This document shows positions 53,603 through 62,052 of a stretch of 64,000 nt of DNA, piece after piece (the first letter of the stretch is position 1; each line of letters begins with the position of its first letter). The stretch is from Rahnella sp. AA (GTDB lineage: Bacteria; Pseudomonadota; Gammaproteobacteria; Enterobacterales; Enterobacteriaceae). The translations under genes and the position numbers were made by a program. The notes beneath the pieces were generated by a model. The model had not been told where the DNA came from. It searched no databases and saw nothing but the letters and a program-made list of their open reading frames with translations. The DNA lies in assembly GCF_002834385.1 (NCBI RefSeq), contig NZ_PITQ01000007.1:62001-126000 (forward strand). The letters are read 5' to 3'.

Positions 53603-54577
53603 ATGAGTAAACGAATGTTATTAACCCTGCTGCTGGTGGCGGTTGTGGTTTCTTTGGCTGTTTTATTTCGTGCGCATAACGAAGATCTCCTGCTTCAGGG
53701 CGAAGTCGATGCGCCTGAAGTCATTGTCGCGTCGAAAGCCAAAGGCCGCGTGATTGAACGTCATGTCGAACGTGGCGATGACGTAAAAGCAGGGCAGTTG
53801 CTGATTACTCTCGACAGTCCGGAAATGATGGCGCAGCTCCGTGCGCTGGAAGCCGCACGCGATCAGGCCAAAGCACAGCTTGAACTCTCTGTTAACGGGA
53901 CGCGTGAAGAAAGCATCCGTAACCTGAAAGCGACGCTGGCGCAATCTCAGGCCGAGTATGTTAATGCCCGCGACCTCTATAACCGTAATGCCAAAGTTGC
54001 TGCAAAAGGCTTTATTTCCGCTTCTGATTTAGAAGACTCCCGCCGTGCTCGCGACAGCGCTTATGCACAGGTTTTAGTCGCCAAAGCCAATCTGGACGAA
54101 GGTGTTAATGGCGATCGCGTGGAGCAGCGCGCAAGCTATGCGGCTCAATTGCGTCAGGCGGAAGAAGATTTGCTGGAAGTGAAAGCGCAGACCGATGATT
54201 TACAGGTTAAAGCACCGGTGGACGGCGAAGTCGGACCTATTCCGGTAGAGGTCGGCGAGTTGCAAAGTGCGTCCAGCCCGTTGCTGACGTTAGTCCGTCT
54301 GCCTGATGCCTATTTCGTGTTTAACCTGCGTGAAGACATTCTGGCGGGCGTGCGTAAAGGCGACAAAGTGCAAATGCGCGTGCCTGCGCTAAATAATGAA
54401 ATGATTGAAGCCGAAGTGCGTTATATCGCGCCGCTCGGTGATTACGCCACCAAACGTGCAACGCGCGCGACCGGTGACTTCGATCTAAAAACCTTTGAAG
54501 TTCGTCTGTATCCTGCCAAACCGGTTCCCGGACTGCGCCAGGGCATGAGCGCGCTTTGGCAGTGGAAGGCGAAGTGA
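53603..54577 (+). CDS. HlyD-family membrane-fusion protein
   Basis: 324 residues from ATG 53603 (MSKRMLLTLLLVAVVVSLAVLF), a single N-terminal anchor. Then biotinyl-lipoyl-like half-motifs (VIVASKAKGRVIERHVERGDDVKAGQ, near residue 45, and VKAPVDGEVGPIPVEVGE, near residue 205) around a long coiled-coil hairpin (about 85-190), and a beta-barrel domain. It resembles the YhiI/EmrA periplasmic adapters. First gene of a three-gene operon with two ABC-2 permeases; stop overlaps the next start (GTGA). Substrate unknown. GTG 53594 is an alternative start. Confidence 0.88.
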   Translation: MSKRMLLTLLLVAVVVSLAVLFRAHNEDLLLQGEVDAPEVIVASKAKGRVIERHVERGDDVKAGQLLITLDSPEMMAQLRALEAARDQAKAQLELSVNGTREESIRNLKATLAQSQAEYVNARDLYNRNAKVAAKGFISASDLEDSRRARDSAYAQVLVAKANLDEGVNGDRVEQRASYAAQLRQAEEDLLEVKAQTDDLQVKAPVDGEVGPIPVEVGELQSASSPLLTLVRLPDAYFVFNLREDILAGVRKGDKVQMRVPALNNEMIEAEVRYIAPLGDYATKRATRATGDFDLKTFEVRLYPAKPVPGLRQGMSALWQWKAK

Positions 54578-55746
54578 AGCCGGTTAAAGCGCCGCGCAGT
54601 GAAAGGATAAAAGCCGCATGGCGCTGTTTCAGTCGTGCTTTTACCCGCGAGGCAAATTACGCCTTTCGTAAGCCAGTGATCCACTGGCTGTGCTGGATTT
54701 TCCCTTTGCTCCTGTTCGGCCTGATCAGCAGCAATTTCTCGGAAGGTACCTTGCTGGATTTGCCCGTTTCAGTGGTGGATAACGATCACAGTACTTTATC
54801 CAAAACGCTGACCCGCAAACTCGACGCAGGTTCTCATGCGCACGTTCAGGCCTTTGAAGGCGGATTACCGGAAGCGGAATACCGTCTGCGCACCGCACAG
54901 GATTACGCATTATTGTATATTCCGGTGAACTTCGAAGCCGACGTGTTGGCCGGTAAACAGCCGAGTGCGGTCCTGTATTACAACGCCCTGTTTTACGGTG
55001 CCGGGTTGTATTCCACGCAAGATTTCAGCGGGCTGATCACTGAACTTAACACCAGCTACCGGTCGATTATCGCGACGGAAATCGGCAAAACATTGCCGTC
55101 ACTGGCGAGCGTCGATCTCTCTTACGGCAGCCTGTTCAACGCCAGCGGCAGCTACATTTACTACCAGCAATTCGCCGCCACCATCCACCTTTTGCAGCTT
55201 TTCACCGTTACCTGCATGATTTACGTGATGGCGCGCAGTCAGGCGCTGCTCAGTGCGCCGTCATTTACGCTCGCGCTGCTCGGTAAACTTGCGCCGTACA
55301 CGCTGTGTTTCACCACCTTGCTGATGGTGGAAATCGCCATGCTCGTGGGCTTTTTCGATGCAAGGGTCAGCGGTAATCCGTTGTATATGCTGGTGATCGG
55401 CTTCTTTTACGTGATCGCCGCGCAAAGCCTCGGCCTGCTGTTGTTTACCTTCACGAAAACGACCATCACCGCCTACACCATGATGGGGATTTTCGTCAGT
55501 ATCGCACTGACCTTCTCCGGTATGGCCGTTCCGGTGTTATCGATGCCGCTGCCGGCGCGCATTATTTCCGGTATCGAACCCCTGAGTTACGCGCTGGCGG
55601 CAATGTTTGACGTTTTCCTGCGTCAGGTATCGCTGCGCGGCATTCTGATGGTGTGCTGCATTCTGCTGATTTATCCGCTGCTGACCGGTGTGCTGGTGCG
55701 TAAGCGTCTGTATATGCGCATGAAGCAACAGGAGCCAGGACAATGA
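54574..55746 (+). CDS. ABC-2 type permease, first subunit
   Basis: 390 residues from GTG 54574, chosen for GGAAGG upstream and the 4-base overlap with the HlyD gene. One N-terminal membrane helix (HWLCWIFPLLLFGLISSNF), a large periplasmic domain (about 45-210, DLPVSVVDNDHSTLSKTLTRKLDA), then five membrane helices: the ABC2_membrane_3 (YhhJ/YhiH-type) architecture. Sequence-related to the next gene (DLPVxVxDxDHST in both), so the pair is an ancient duplication that should form a heterodimer. No ATPase domain is present. Confidence 0.88.
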   Translation: MKPVKAPRSERIKAAWRCFSRAFTREANYAFRKPVIHWLCWIFPLLLFGLISSNFSEGTLLDLPVSVVDNDHSTLSKTLTRKLDAGSHAHVQAFEGGLPEAEYRLRTAQDYALLYIPVNFEADVLAGKQPSAVLYYNALFYGAGLYSTQDFSGLITELNTSYRSIIATEIGKTLPSLASVDLSYGSLFNASGSYIYYQQFAATIHLLQLFTVTCMIYVMARSQALLSAPSFTLALLGKLAPYTLCFTTLLMVEIAMLVGFFDARVSGNPLYMLVIGFFYVIAAQSLGLLLFTFTKTTITAYTMMGIFVSIALTFSGMAVPVLSMPLPARIISGIEPLSYALAAMFDVFLRQVSLRGILMVCCILLIYPLLTGVLVRKRLYMRMKQQEPGQ

Positions 55747-56906
55747 CCCGTCGCGAATGGTTCAAAACCTGGTGGGGAACCTTCAGCAAAGTGCTGACCG
55801 GTTTGCTCGATAAACCGATGTGGATGATGCTGCTGCTTTCGCTGTGCGTGATGAGCCTGGTTTACGCTAACCGTACCGTCTGGGATCTGCCGGTCGCCGT
55901 TATCGATCAGGATCACAGCACCGCCAGCCGCATGCTGACCCGTCAGCTGGACGCCACGTCGAAAGTTGAAACTAATCACTACGATAATCTCGCCGATGCC
56001 GAACGCGATCTGGCGTTGCGCAAATTGTTCGCGGTGATCATCATGCCGGTGGATCTGGAGAAGAAGATCCTCGCCGGTGAAAACATCGTGATCCCGGTTT
56101 ATGGTGATGCCACCAACCGTCTGGCGAACGGGCAAATCCAGCAGGACGTGCTCGCGGCGTATCAGGCGATCCTCACGCAATACAACACGGATTTACTGCT
56201 CAGCAACGGTTTCAGCGAGCGGCAGGCCAGCGTGGTGTTGTCGCCGATTATCGGGCAGTCGCTGGATGTCTTTAATCCCGGCATCAGCTTCGCGGCGATT
56301 ATCTTTCCCGGTCTTCTGGTCATGTTATTACAGCACTCACTGCTGATCGCCAGCGTGCGTGTCAGCATTGTGCTCAACAGCGGGCCTTCCGGGAAACCGG
56401 CAATACCGGCCTTTCTCGGCGGGATTTCCGCGCTGATCCCGGTCTGGTTATTCCTGTCGATTGTCCTGTTCGTCTTGTGGCCGTGGGTGTTGGGATACCG
56501 GCAGACGGCCAGCATTCCTGAAATTCTGCTGCTGACGTTCCCGTTTTTACTGGCCGTCCTAGGATTAGGCAAACTGGTCACGGAATGCCTGCGCAGCGTG
56601 GAACTGATCTACCTGACGCTGGCCTTTGTGACGACGCCGGTCTTTTACATTTCCGGCACCATCTGGCCGTTGCAGGCGATGCCCGCGTGGGTCAGGGCAG
56701 TTTCTTCGATGCTGCCCTCGACCTGGGCGACCAAAGCGATTGCGGGGGTGAATCAGATGGGACTTCCGTTTAAAGACGTTGGCGGAGATATCATGATGCT
56801 GTTGATACTTTGCGTTTTTTACACGTTTATTGGAATTGCGGTGGGCATGCTGCGCGACGGTGTTCGTCTGCGGGCCATGTTCAGACCAAAACACCGAAAT
56901 TCGTGA
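55743..56906 (+). CDS. ABC-2 type permease, second subunit
   Basis: 387 residues, ATGA overlap with the preceding permease. N-terminal helix near 28-44, periplasmic domain with WDLPVAVIDQDHSTASRMLTRQLDA, then helices at about 185-375 including PGISFAAIIFPGLLVMLLQHSLL and a family motif FVTTPVFYISGTIWPLQAMPAWV. Ends with a terminator. No nucleotide-binding protein is encoded in or near this operon within the window, so the ATPase must be supplied elsewhere. Confidence 0.88.
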   Translation: MTRREWFKTWWGTFSKVLTGLLDKPMWMMLLLSLCVMSLVYANRTVWDLPVAVIDQDHSTASRMLTRQLDATSKVETNHYDNLADAERDLALRKLFAVIIMPVDLEKKILAGENIVIPVYGDATNRLANGQIQQDVLAAYQAILTQYNTDLLLSNGFSERQASVVLSPIIGQSLDVFNPGISFAAIIFPGLLVMLLQHSLLIASVRVSIVLNSGPSGKPAIPAFLGGISALIPVWLFLSIVLFVLWPWVLGYRQTASIPEILLLTFPFLLAVLGLGKLVTECLRSVELIYLTLAFVTTPVFYISGTIWPLQAMPAWVRAVSSMLPSTWATKAIAGVNQMGLPFKDVGGDIMMLLILCVFYTFIGIAVGMLRDGVRLRAMFRPKHRNS

Positions 56907-56908
56907 TC

Positions 56909-56945
56909 AAAAAAGGGATAGGGCCGTAAAGCCATATCCCTTTTC
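56909..56945. terminator. Terminator between the permease operon and ubiV
   Basis: AAAAGGGATA / TATCCCTTTT with an inner GGGC/GCC(A) extension, 4 bases after the stop. It is A/T flanked on both sides, so it serves both convergent operons. Confidence 0.9.
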
Positions 56946-56960
56946 ACAAACCCGTTGCCG

Positions 56961-57839
56961 TCAGTGGCGTAATTCAAGCCCGGCGACGCGTTGCCAGTAG
57001 CCGTTGCAGTCGGCTCTGTCGGTGAGCGTCAGCGGATGTAGCCCGCGTTCATTGGTGCGGAATGCTTCCAGCGTGGTAAGGGTGTCCATCGTTTCCGGTG
57101 ACAGACGAACGATATCCACCAGCCCCTGCATCGACGTCAGTTCATTGCCCAGATTGTAGCAATAGCCACTTTGCGTCTGGATGCCGTTGAGCACAAAGAC
57201 CTGCTGGTTTTCTTGTGACATCATTTTGCGGCCCTGCGGATAATTAATGCAGCAGGTTTCGCATTCATCCTTTGCCCGGTTTTCTGAACGGGCGGTGAAG
57301 CAGCGCGCCGAATAGGCCAGCGGAAGATGCCCGTACGACAGCACTTCGACTTCAAATTTATCGCGGATACCCAGTTCCTGACACTGATTCAGCAGGTTCA
57401 CCAACCAGTCGCGGGAAAGCTCGACGGGCATACACCAGCGCATCATGCCCTGCTTCTGCAGTAACTTCAGCGTGACCGCGTTATAGCAGTTCAGCGCGTG
57501 GCCGGCGACAAACGGCAGATTGCGCTCGGCGGCCATATTTACAGCACCAAAATCATTGGCCTCCAGCAAAAACTCGCCGTTCTCCACATAACGTTTCAAC
57601 TCATTAAGTTCAGACGGCGCCTGCAATAGCGCGAGCGTAGAAATAACGACCTGTTTGCCGGTGGCCGCCAGTTGGCGCGCAATTTCCAGCCAGTTGTTGA
57701 CTTTCATTTCCCGGCGTTTAGTACAGACATTTTCGCCCAGATAAATGATATCGGCGCTGCTTGCCGCGGCAGCCTGATAAAAATCTTCTACCTGTGCTTT
57801 CGGCCAGTAATAAAGGATGGCCCCTAAAGAATATTTCAT
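56961..57839 (-). CDS. ubiV: O2-independent ubiquinone hydroxylation factor UbiV (U32 family)
   Basis: 292 residues from ATG 57839 (MKYSLGAILYYWPKAQVED), the E. coli length. Iron-sulfur ligands Cys39 and the C-terminal cluster in ARCFTARSENRAKDECETCC. Heterodimerises with UbiU to hydroxylate the ubiquinone ring without oxygen. 14 bases after ubiU, same operon. Confidence 0.96.
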   Translation of the reverse strand: MKYSLGAILYYWPKAQVEDFYQAAAASSADIIYLGENVCTKRREMKVNNWLEIARQLAATGKQVVISTLALLQAPSELNELKRYVENGEFLLEANDFGAVNMAAERNLPFVAGHALNCYNAVTLKLLQKQGMMRWCMPVELSRDWLVNLLNQCQELGIRDKFEVEVLSYGHLPLAYSARCFTARSENRAKDECETCCINYPQGRKMMSQENQQVFVLNGIQTQSGYCYNLGNELTSMQGLVDIVRLSPETMDTLTTLEAFRTNERGLHPLTLTDRADCNGYWQRVAGLELRH

Positions 57840-57853
57840 GATCGTCTCTTTGA

Positions 57854-58849
57854 TTACTGCCACTTACGGTGATAGGCGCCGAGCGTGGTTTGCGTACCCT
57901 CAGACATGGAACCCAGCGTATTCATCCAGGCTTCATCGGTTTTGAAACTTTGCGGATCGGCCATGCAGCGGTCTATTGCCGCCCGCCAGACACGCGCTAC
58001 CTGGCTGACATACGCCGGGCTGCGCTGGCGTCCTTCAATCTTCACCGAGGCAATATTGGCCGCGAACAGTTCCGGCAGTAACTCGAGTGTATTCAGGCTG
58101 GTCGGTTCTTCCAGTGCATGATATTTCGCACCATCCACCAGATAGCGGCCTTTGCACAACGTCGGATAACCGGCGTTTTCACCTTCTTCATAACGATCAA
58201 TCAGTACATCATTCAGGCGGGATTCCATACCCTGCGCGGTCTGTTGCCAGCGGACAAAGCGCGCAGGCGAGCAGGCACCGACGGTATTGGGTGATTCGCC
58301 AGTCAGATAAGATGATAGATAACAACGGCCTTCGGCCATAATGCACAAGCTGCCAAACGCAAACACTTCCAGCGGGACGACTGTCGTGCGCGACAGCTGA
58401 CGCACCTGATGCATGGAAAGCACACGCGGTAAAACCACGCGGGCAACGTCAAAATTATTTTTGTAGAATCGGATCGCTTCGTCATTCGTCGCCGAAGCCT
58501 GTACTGAAACGTGGCGTTCGACGTGGGGATATTTATTCGCGGCGTAATCGAGCATGGCAATATCGGCAAGGATCAGTGCATCCGCACCGAGCTGCGCCGC
58601 CATATCTACCGCACGCTCCCAGCGCTGATAGCCGTCAGGGTGCGCAAACGTATTGATAGCGATATGCAATTTACGGCGGTGGCGGTGAACGTAATTTGCC
58701 GCCTCCTGCAATTTCTTCTCCGTGAAGTTCAGGCCTGCAAAGTGGCGTGCGTTGGTGTCATCTTTCAGGCCGATATAAACCGCATCCGCACCGTTATCGA
58801 TGGCCGCTTTTAGTGCAGGTAAATTCCCTGCCGGGCAAAGTAGCTCCAT
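57854..58849 (-). CDS. ubiU: O2-independent ubiquinone hydroxylation factor UbiU (U32 family)
   Basis: 331 residues, E. coli length. U32 TIM-like barrel start MELLCPAGNLPALKAAIDNGADAVYIG. 4Fe-4S ligands in GSLCIMAEGRCYLSSY, GACSPARF and LCKGRYL. VKIEGRQRSPAYV is the peptidase-U32 signature, though these members act in ubiquinone synthesis. First gene of the ubiUV operon, divergent from ubiT. Confidence 0.96.
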   Translation of the reverse strand: MELLCPAGNLPALKAAIDNGADAVYIGLKDDTNARHFAGLNFTEKKLQEAANYVHRHRRKLHIAINTFAHPDGYQRWERAVDMAAQLGADALILADIAMLDYAANKYPHVERHVSVQASATNDEAIRFYKNNFDVARVVLPRVLSMHQVRQLSRTTVVPLEVFAFGSLCIMAEGRCYLSSYLTGESPNTVGACSPARFVRWQQTAQGMESRLNDVLIDRYEEGENAGYPTLCKGRYLVDGAKYHALEEPTSLNTLELLPELFAANIASVKIEGRQRSPAYVSQVARVWRAAIDRCMADPQSFKTDEAWMNTLGSMSEGTQTTLGAYHRKWQ

Positions 58850-59164
58850 TCTCGTTCCTTACTGCAACCGGCCAGCCAGGGCTGAAAGGTTGGGGGTGAT
58901 GAAAAGCCAGTTGCCGACGTCATTGATTCATCAGTCAGGGCTTTGATTGGCGAACTATTCTAGAGAAGCAAGGGAAGCAATATTTTGATTTGAGGCAGTT
59001 TCTGCGGCGTTGAAAGGCCTGCAACCCTCGGAGAGGTTGTACGCGAGGTTTTTCTGTTGCAGTATTTATTGATGTAGACCGCTGAACGTTACTGGCGATG
59101 TGGCAAAATAGTATGAATCGTTGCCCACAAACCGCCGAAAAAGTTACCGAAAGGAGTAGTGCCA
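58850..59164. other. ubiUV-ubiT divergent regulatory region
   Basis: About 315 bases between anaerobic ubiquinone operons. It contains isolated TTGAT half-sites (58922, 58943, 58984) but no full FNR palindrome with four-base spacing, and no gene. Confidence 0.5.
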
Positions 59165-59686
59165 GTGTTGCAAAAACTACGTGCACGTATGGTTCGTCAG
59201 GGGCCATCCCTGTTGAGTGTGCCCTTAAAATTCACGCCCTTTGCGTTGCAGCGTCAGGTTTTACAACAGGTGCTGAGCTGGCAGTTTCGTCAGGCACTGG
59301 CCGATGGCGAGCTGGATTTCCTCGAAGGGCGCTGGTTGAAAATTGACGTCAGCGATCTGACCCTGACCTGGCTGATGTCAGTGGAAGAAGGCAAACTGAT
59401 GATCGCGGAACATGGTGACGCCGACGTCAGTTTTAGCGGCAATGCCAATGACCTGATTCTGATTGCCGCGCGAAAAGAAGATCCGGATACGCTGTTTTTC
59501 CAGCGTCGTCTGCGTATTGAAGGTGACACCGAGTTGGGTTTGTACGTGAAGAATCTTATGGATTCTATCGATCTTGATACTATGCCGCTGCTGCTGAAAA
59601 ATGGTCTGCTGCGCCTGGCCGATTTCGTCGAAGCGGGACTGCAAGAGGACCGCGAGCCGAAAGCTCCGGTAGCCGAGCCATGCTGA
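59165..59686 (+). CDS. ubiT: Anaerobic ubiquinone accessory factor UbiT (SCP2 domain)
   Basis: 173 residues from GTG 59165, with AAGGAG eight bases before (GTG 59159 is too close). SCP2-like lipid-binding domain (LPFxxQRQVLQQVLSWQFRQ-type helix, ADVSFSGNANDLILIAARKEDPD, RRLRIEGDTELGLYVKNLMDSI). It binds quinone lipids and is needed for O2-independent ubiquinone synthesis. Overlaps yhbS by seven bases. Confidence 0.94.
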   Translation: MLQKLRARMVRQGPSLLSVPLKFTPFALQRQVLQQVLSWQFRQALADGELDFLEGRWLKIDVSDLTLTWLMSVEEGKLMIAEHGDADVSFSGNANDLILIAARKEDPDTLFFQRRLRIEGDTELGLYVKNLMDSIDLDTMPLLLKNGLLRLADFVEAGLQEDREPKAPVAEPC

Positions 59687-60183
59687 TTCGCACTGAAATT
59701 CCGGTCGATGCTGCAGGTATTGACCGCCTGCTGCGCGCGTCATTTCCTGGCGGCGCAGAAGCTGATTTGGTACAGCAATTGCGCGAAGACGGCTTGCTGA
59801 CGCTGGGCGTTGTCGCCACCGACGACGAAGGCGGCGTGGTGGGGTACGTAGCCTTCAGCCCGGTCGATATTCAGGGCGAAGATCGCAACTGGGTGGCTCT
59901 GGCACCGCTGGCGGTCGAAGAATCCCTGCGTCATCAGGGGCTGGGCGAAAAACTGGTTTATGAAGGGCTGGATTCCCTGAATGAATTTGGTTATGCCGCG
60001 GTGGTTGTGCTGGGCGAGCCGTCCTATTATGGCCGTTTTGGTTTCAAACCTGCTGCCGCTCACGGTTTGCATTGCCGCTGGCCGGACACCGAAACCGCAT
60101 TCCAGCTCTTTACGCTGTCTGAAGATGCACTTAACGATGCTGACGGGCAGGTGGAGTTCTCTCCGCCGTTTGACCGGTTCTGA
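59680..60183 (+). CDS. yhbS: GNAT-family N-acetyltransferase YhbS
   Basis: 167 residues, same length as E. coli. GNAT fold with acetyl-CoA motif V/LAPLAVEESLRHQGLGEKLVYEGL and the C-terminal VLGEPSYYGRFGFKPAA. Substrate unknown. Translationally coupled to ubiT and ending at a terminator. Confidence 0.94.
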   Translation: MLIRTEIPVDAAGIDRLLRASFPGGAEADLVQQLREDGLLTLGVVATDDEGGVVGYVAFSPVDIQGEDRNWVALAPLAVEESLRHQGLGEKLVYEGLDSLNEFGYAAVVVLGEPSYYGRFGFKPAAAHGLHCRWPDTETAFQLFTLSEDALNDADGQVEFSPPFDRF

Positions 60184-60203
60184 AAAAGAGTGAGTGATCC
60201 CCT

Positions 60204-60232
60204 GAAGCGGAGAATGTCTCCGCTTTTTTATT
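60204..60232 (+). terminator. yhbS terminator
   Basis: AAGCGGAGA-ATG-TCTCCGCTT hairpin with T7, 22 bases after yhbS. Its A-rich flank suits the convergent maturase gene as well. Confidence 0.92.
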
Positions 60233-61346
60233 TCTGACGTAAAAAGGCCATCAGCTCCGCAGGAGGCCGTTTCCGGCGCAGCAAATCTCTCATCATTTGC
60301 ATGTAGGGCGCGGTGTATGTGAAAAAGGCGTAATAGCTTTTACACAGATAGCTTTTTGCACCCTGATGACGATGCTTCGGGCAATCTCCCTGGCACAATT
60401 TCAGCACCGGGCACGTCTGGCAGTCCATCGGTAATAGCCGTTGTTTATTTTCACCGAAACGGACAGCGGCTTCACTTTCATTGAGTACGGCAATGGCCGT
60501 CTGATGCAGGTTGCCCAGTTTATATTCGGGATAAACGTAGTGGTCGCACTGATAAACGTCACCGTTAGATTCCAGCGCTAAAGCATGTCCGCAGGTGGCG
60601 CTGAAGGTGCACATTTGCGACGGATACCCGCTCCATACGGCGAGCGTGGAGTCAAAAATCTGCACAAACACTTTCCCGATATCTTCCTTAACCCATAGCG
60701 CAAACACGTTATTCAGAAACTGCCCGAAGCCCTCTTCGGACACGGACTCTTTGCTGATAACGCCGTTCTGATCATGTTCAACCAGCGGGATAAATTGCAG
60801 GAAAGGCGTGCCCAGCGTTTTCAGATAGCGGTATAACCGTGCCGGTTCAGCGCTGTTTTTTCTGTTTACTACCACCAGCACGTTAAATTCAATGTGATGC
60901 GCGCGCAGTCTTTCAATGGCCGCCGTTACGAGGTGGTGCGTCGGTTTACCGCTGCGGGTTACGCGATGCGCATCGTGTAAATCCGCCGGACCATCTACAG
61001 AAATCCCCACCAGCCAGTGATTTTCCTGCAAAAACTGGCACCAGGCGTCGCTGAGCAAAATGCCGTTAGTTTGCAGGCTGTTGTGAATGGTTTTGCCACT
61101 GGCATAACGCTGCTGGAGTTTCACTGCGCGCTGATAAAATGGTAATCCGGCCAGCGTCGGTTCGCCGCCTTGCCAGGCGAATTCCACCGTATTTCCTGGC
61201 TGAGCGGCGATGTGCTGGCGGATAAAAGCCTCCAGCGTCGCATCATCCATCAGCGGCTGCTGTGGCTTTTCCAGATAAAAACAGTAACGGCAGTCAATGT
61301 TGCAGCGTGAACTGGCCGGCTTTGCCATCACATGGCATCCGCGCAT
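60228..61346 (-). CDS. yidF: Anaerobic sulfatase-maturating enzyme (radical SAM, SPASM)
   Basis: 372 residues from ATG 61346, with GGGAGGATC upstream and TAATG overlap with the preceding gene. CX3CX2C (Cys15-Cys19-Cys22, SSRCNIDCRYCFY) binds the radical-SAM cluster. GGEPTLAG, SVDGP and the SPASM cysteines (QCDHYVYPEYKLGN, CQTCPVLKLCQGDCPKHR) match sulfatase maturases, which oxidise an active-site Cys or Ser to formylglycine. Its partner is the Cys-type sulfatase three genes upstream. The E. coli K-12 counterpart is, as I recall, a short fragment; this one looks complete. Confidence 0.88.
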   Translation of the reverse strand: MRGCHVMAKPASSRCNIDCRYCFYLEKPQQPLMDDATLEAFIRQHIAAQPGNTVEFAWQGGEPTLAGLPFYQRAVKLQQRYASGKTIHNSLQTNGILLSDAWCQFLQENHWLVGISVDGPADLHDAHRVTRSGKPTHHLVTAAIERLRAHHIEFNVLVVVNRKNSAEPARLYRYLKTLGTPFLQFIPLVEHDQNGVISKESVSEEGFGQFLNNVFALWVKEDIGKVFVQIFDSTLAVWSGYPSQMCTFSATCGHALALESNGDVYQCDHYVYPEYKLGNLHQTAIAVLNESEAAVRFGENKQRLLPMDCQTCPVLKLCQGDCPKHRHQGAKSYLCKSYYAFFTYTAPYMQMMRDLLRRKRPPAELMAFLRQK

Positions 61347-61705
61347 TACGATCCTCCCGGTAAAAACAGAAAATGCCCCAAATGAAATGCGGTAAACAGC
61401 AAGGCCAGAAAACACACCGCCAGCACAACAGATAATTTGGCGAGCAGGGCATCAGGCTGTGAATAATCGCAGATCCGGCTGTCCATCAGATTACGCAATC
61501 TCGCATAACGGTACAGCACGACAACGAGGGCCGCCAGCACCGCAAAAATCAGCCAAAACCACGGGCTGCTCTGATGCGAATTATGGCGCAACATCAGGAG
61601 CAGCAGGGCGCTGTAGCTGAGCAATGTGCGAAACCATGCCAGCGATGTCCTTTCCGGCTGAAGCCCCGGATCCGCTATCCTGCGCTGTAACCGGCTAAAG
61701 GGCAC
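61346..61705 (-). CDS. yidG: DUF202 inner-membrane protein YidG
   Basis: 119 residues with three membrane helices (about 27-40, 49-66, 88-107). Begins MPFSRLQRRIADPGLQPERTSLAWFRT, the DUF202 signature. Matches E. coli YidG by sequence and place. Function unknown. Starts inside the end of yidH (11-base overlap). Confidence 0.93.
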   Translation of the reverse strand: MPFSRLQRRIADPGLQPERTSLAWFRTLLSYSALLLLMLRHNSHQSSPWFWLIFAVLAALVVVLYRYARLRNLMDSRICDYSQPDALLAKLSVVLAVCFLALLFTAFHLGHFLFLPGGS

Positions 61706-62045
61706 AAGTCACCAGCAACATCACCGCAACGGCGATCAGCGCCACCATCAGGCTGATCATTTGCAGGCTGCGGGTGTAAGGCAGATCCTGGCGCAGGCGC
61801 ATAGCTTTTTCATTGCGCAGCCAGCGGATATAACCGCAAACCGCCAGCATTGCAGCAAAAAGGCATAGCAACAGCGATATTGCGGCGCGTATGTGCGGTG
61901 TGGCGAGATCGGGTGCCAGCTGATCCAGCCCGACGCCGGCGGCCAGAAATCCCAGCGCGGTGCGGATCCACGCCAAAAAAGTACGTTCATTTGCCAGAGA
62001 GAAACGGTAATCCGGTGCCTCTCCGGTCTGTGCGATTTTTAACAT
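61695..62045 (-). CDS. yidH: DUF202 inner-membrane protein YidH
   Basis: 116 residues, DUF202 family, three membrane helices. SLANERTFLAWIRTALGFLAAGVGLDQL is shared with E. coli YidH; paralogue of YidG. Seven bases after yidJ, so part of the same transcript. Function unknown. Confidence 0.94.
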   Translation of the reverse strand: MLKIAQTGEAPDYRFSLANERTFLAWIRTALGFLAAGVGLDQLAPDLATPHIRAAISLLLCLFAAMLAVCGYIRWLRNEKAMRLRQDLPYTRSLQMISLMVALIAVAVMLLVTCAL

Positions 62046-62052
62046 CCTGTCC

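Noticed and set aside
58922-58990. FNR site between ubiU and ubiT
   Set aside because: Only TTGAT half-sites are seen; no ATCAA at four-base spacing.
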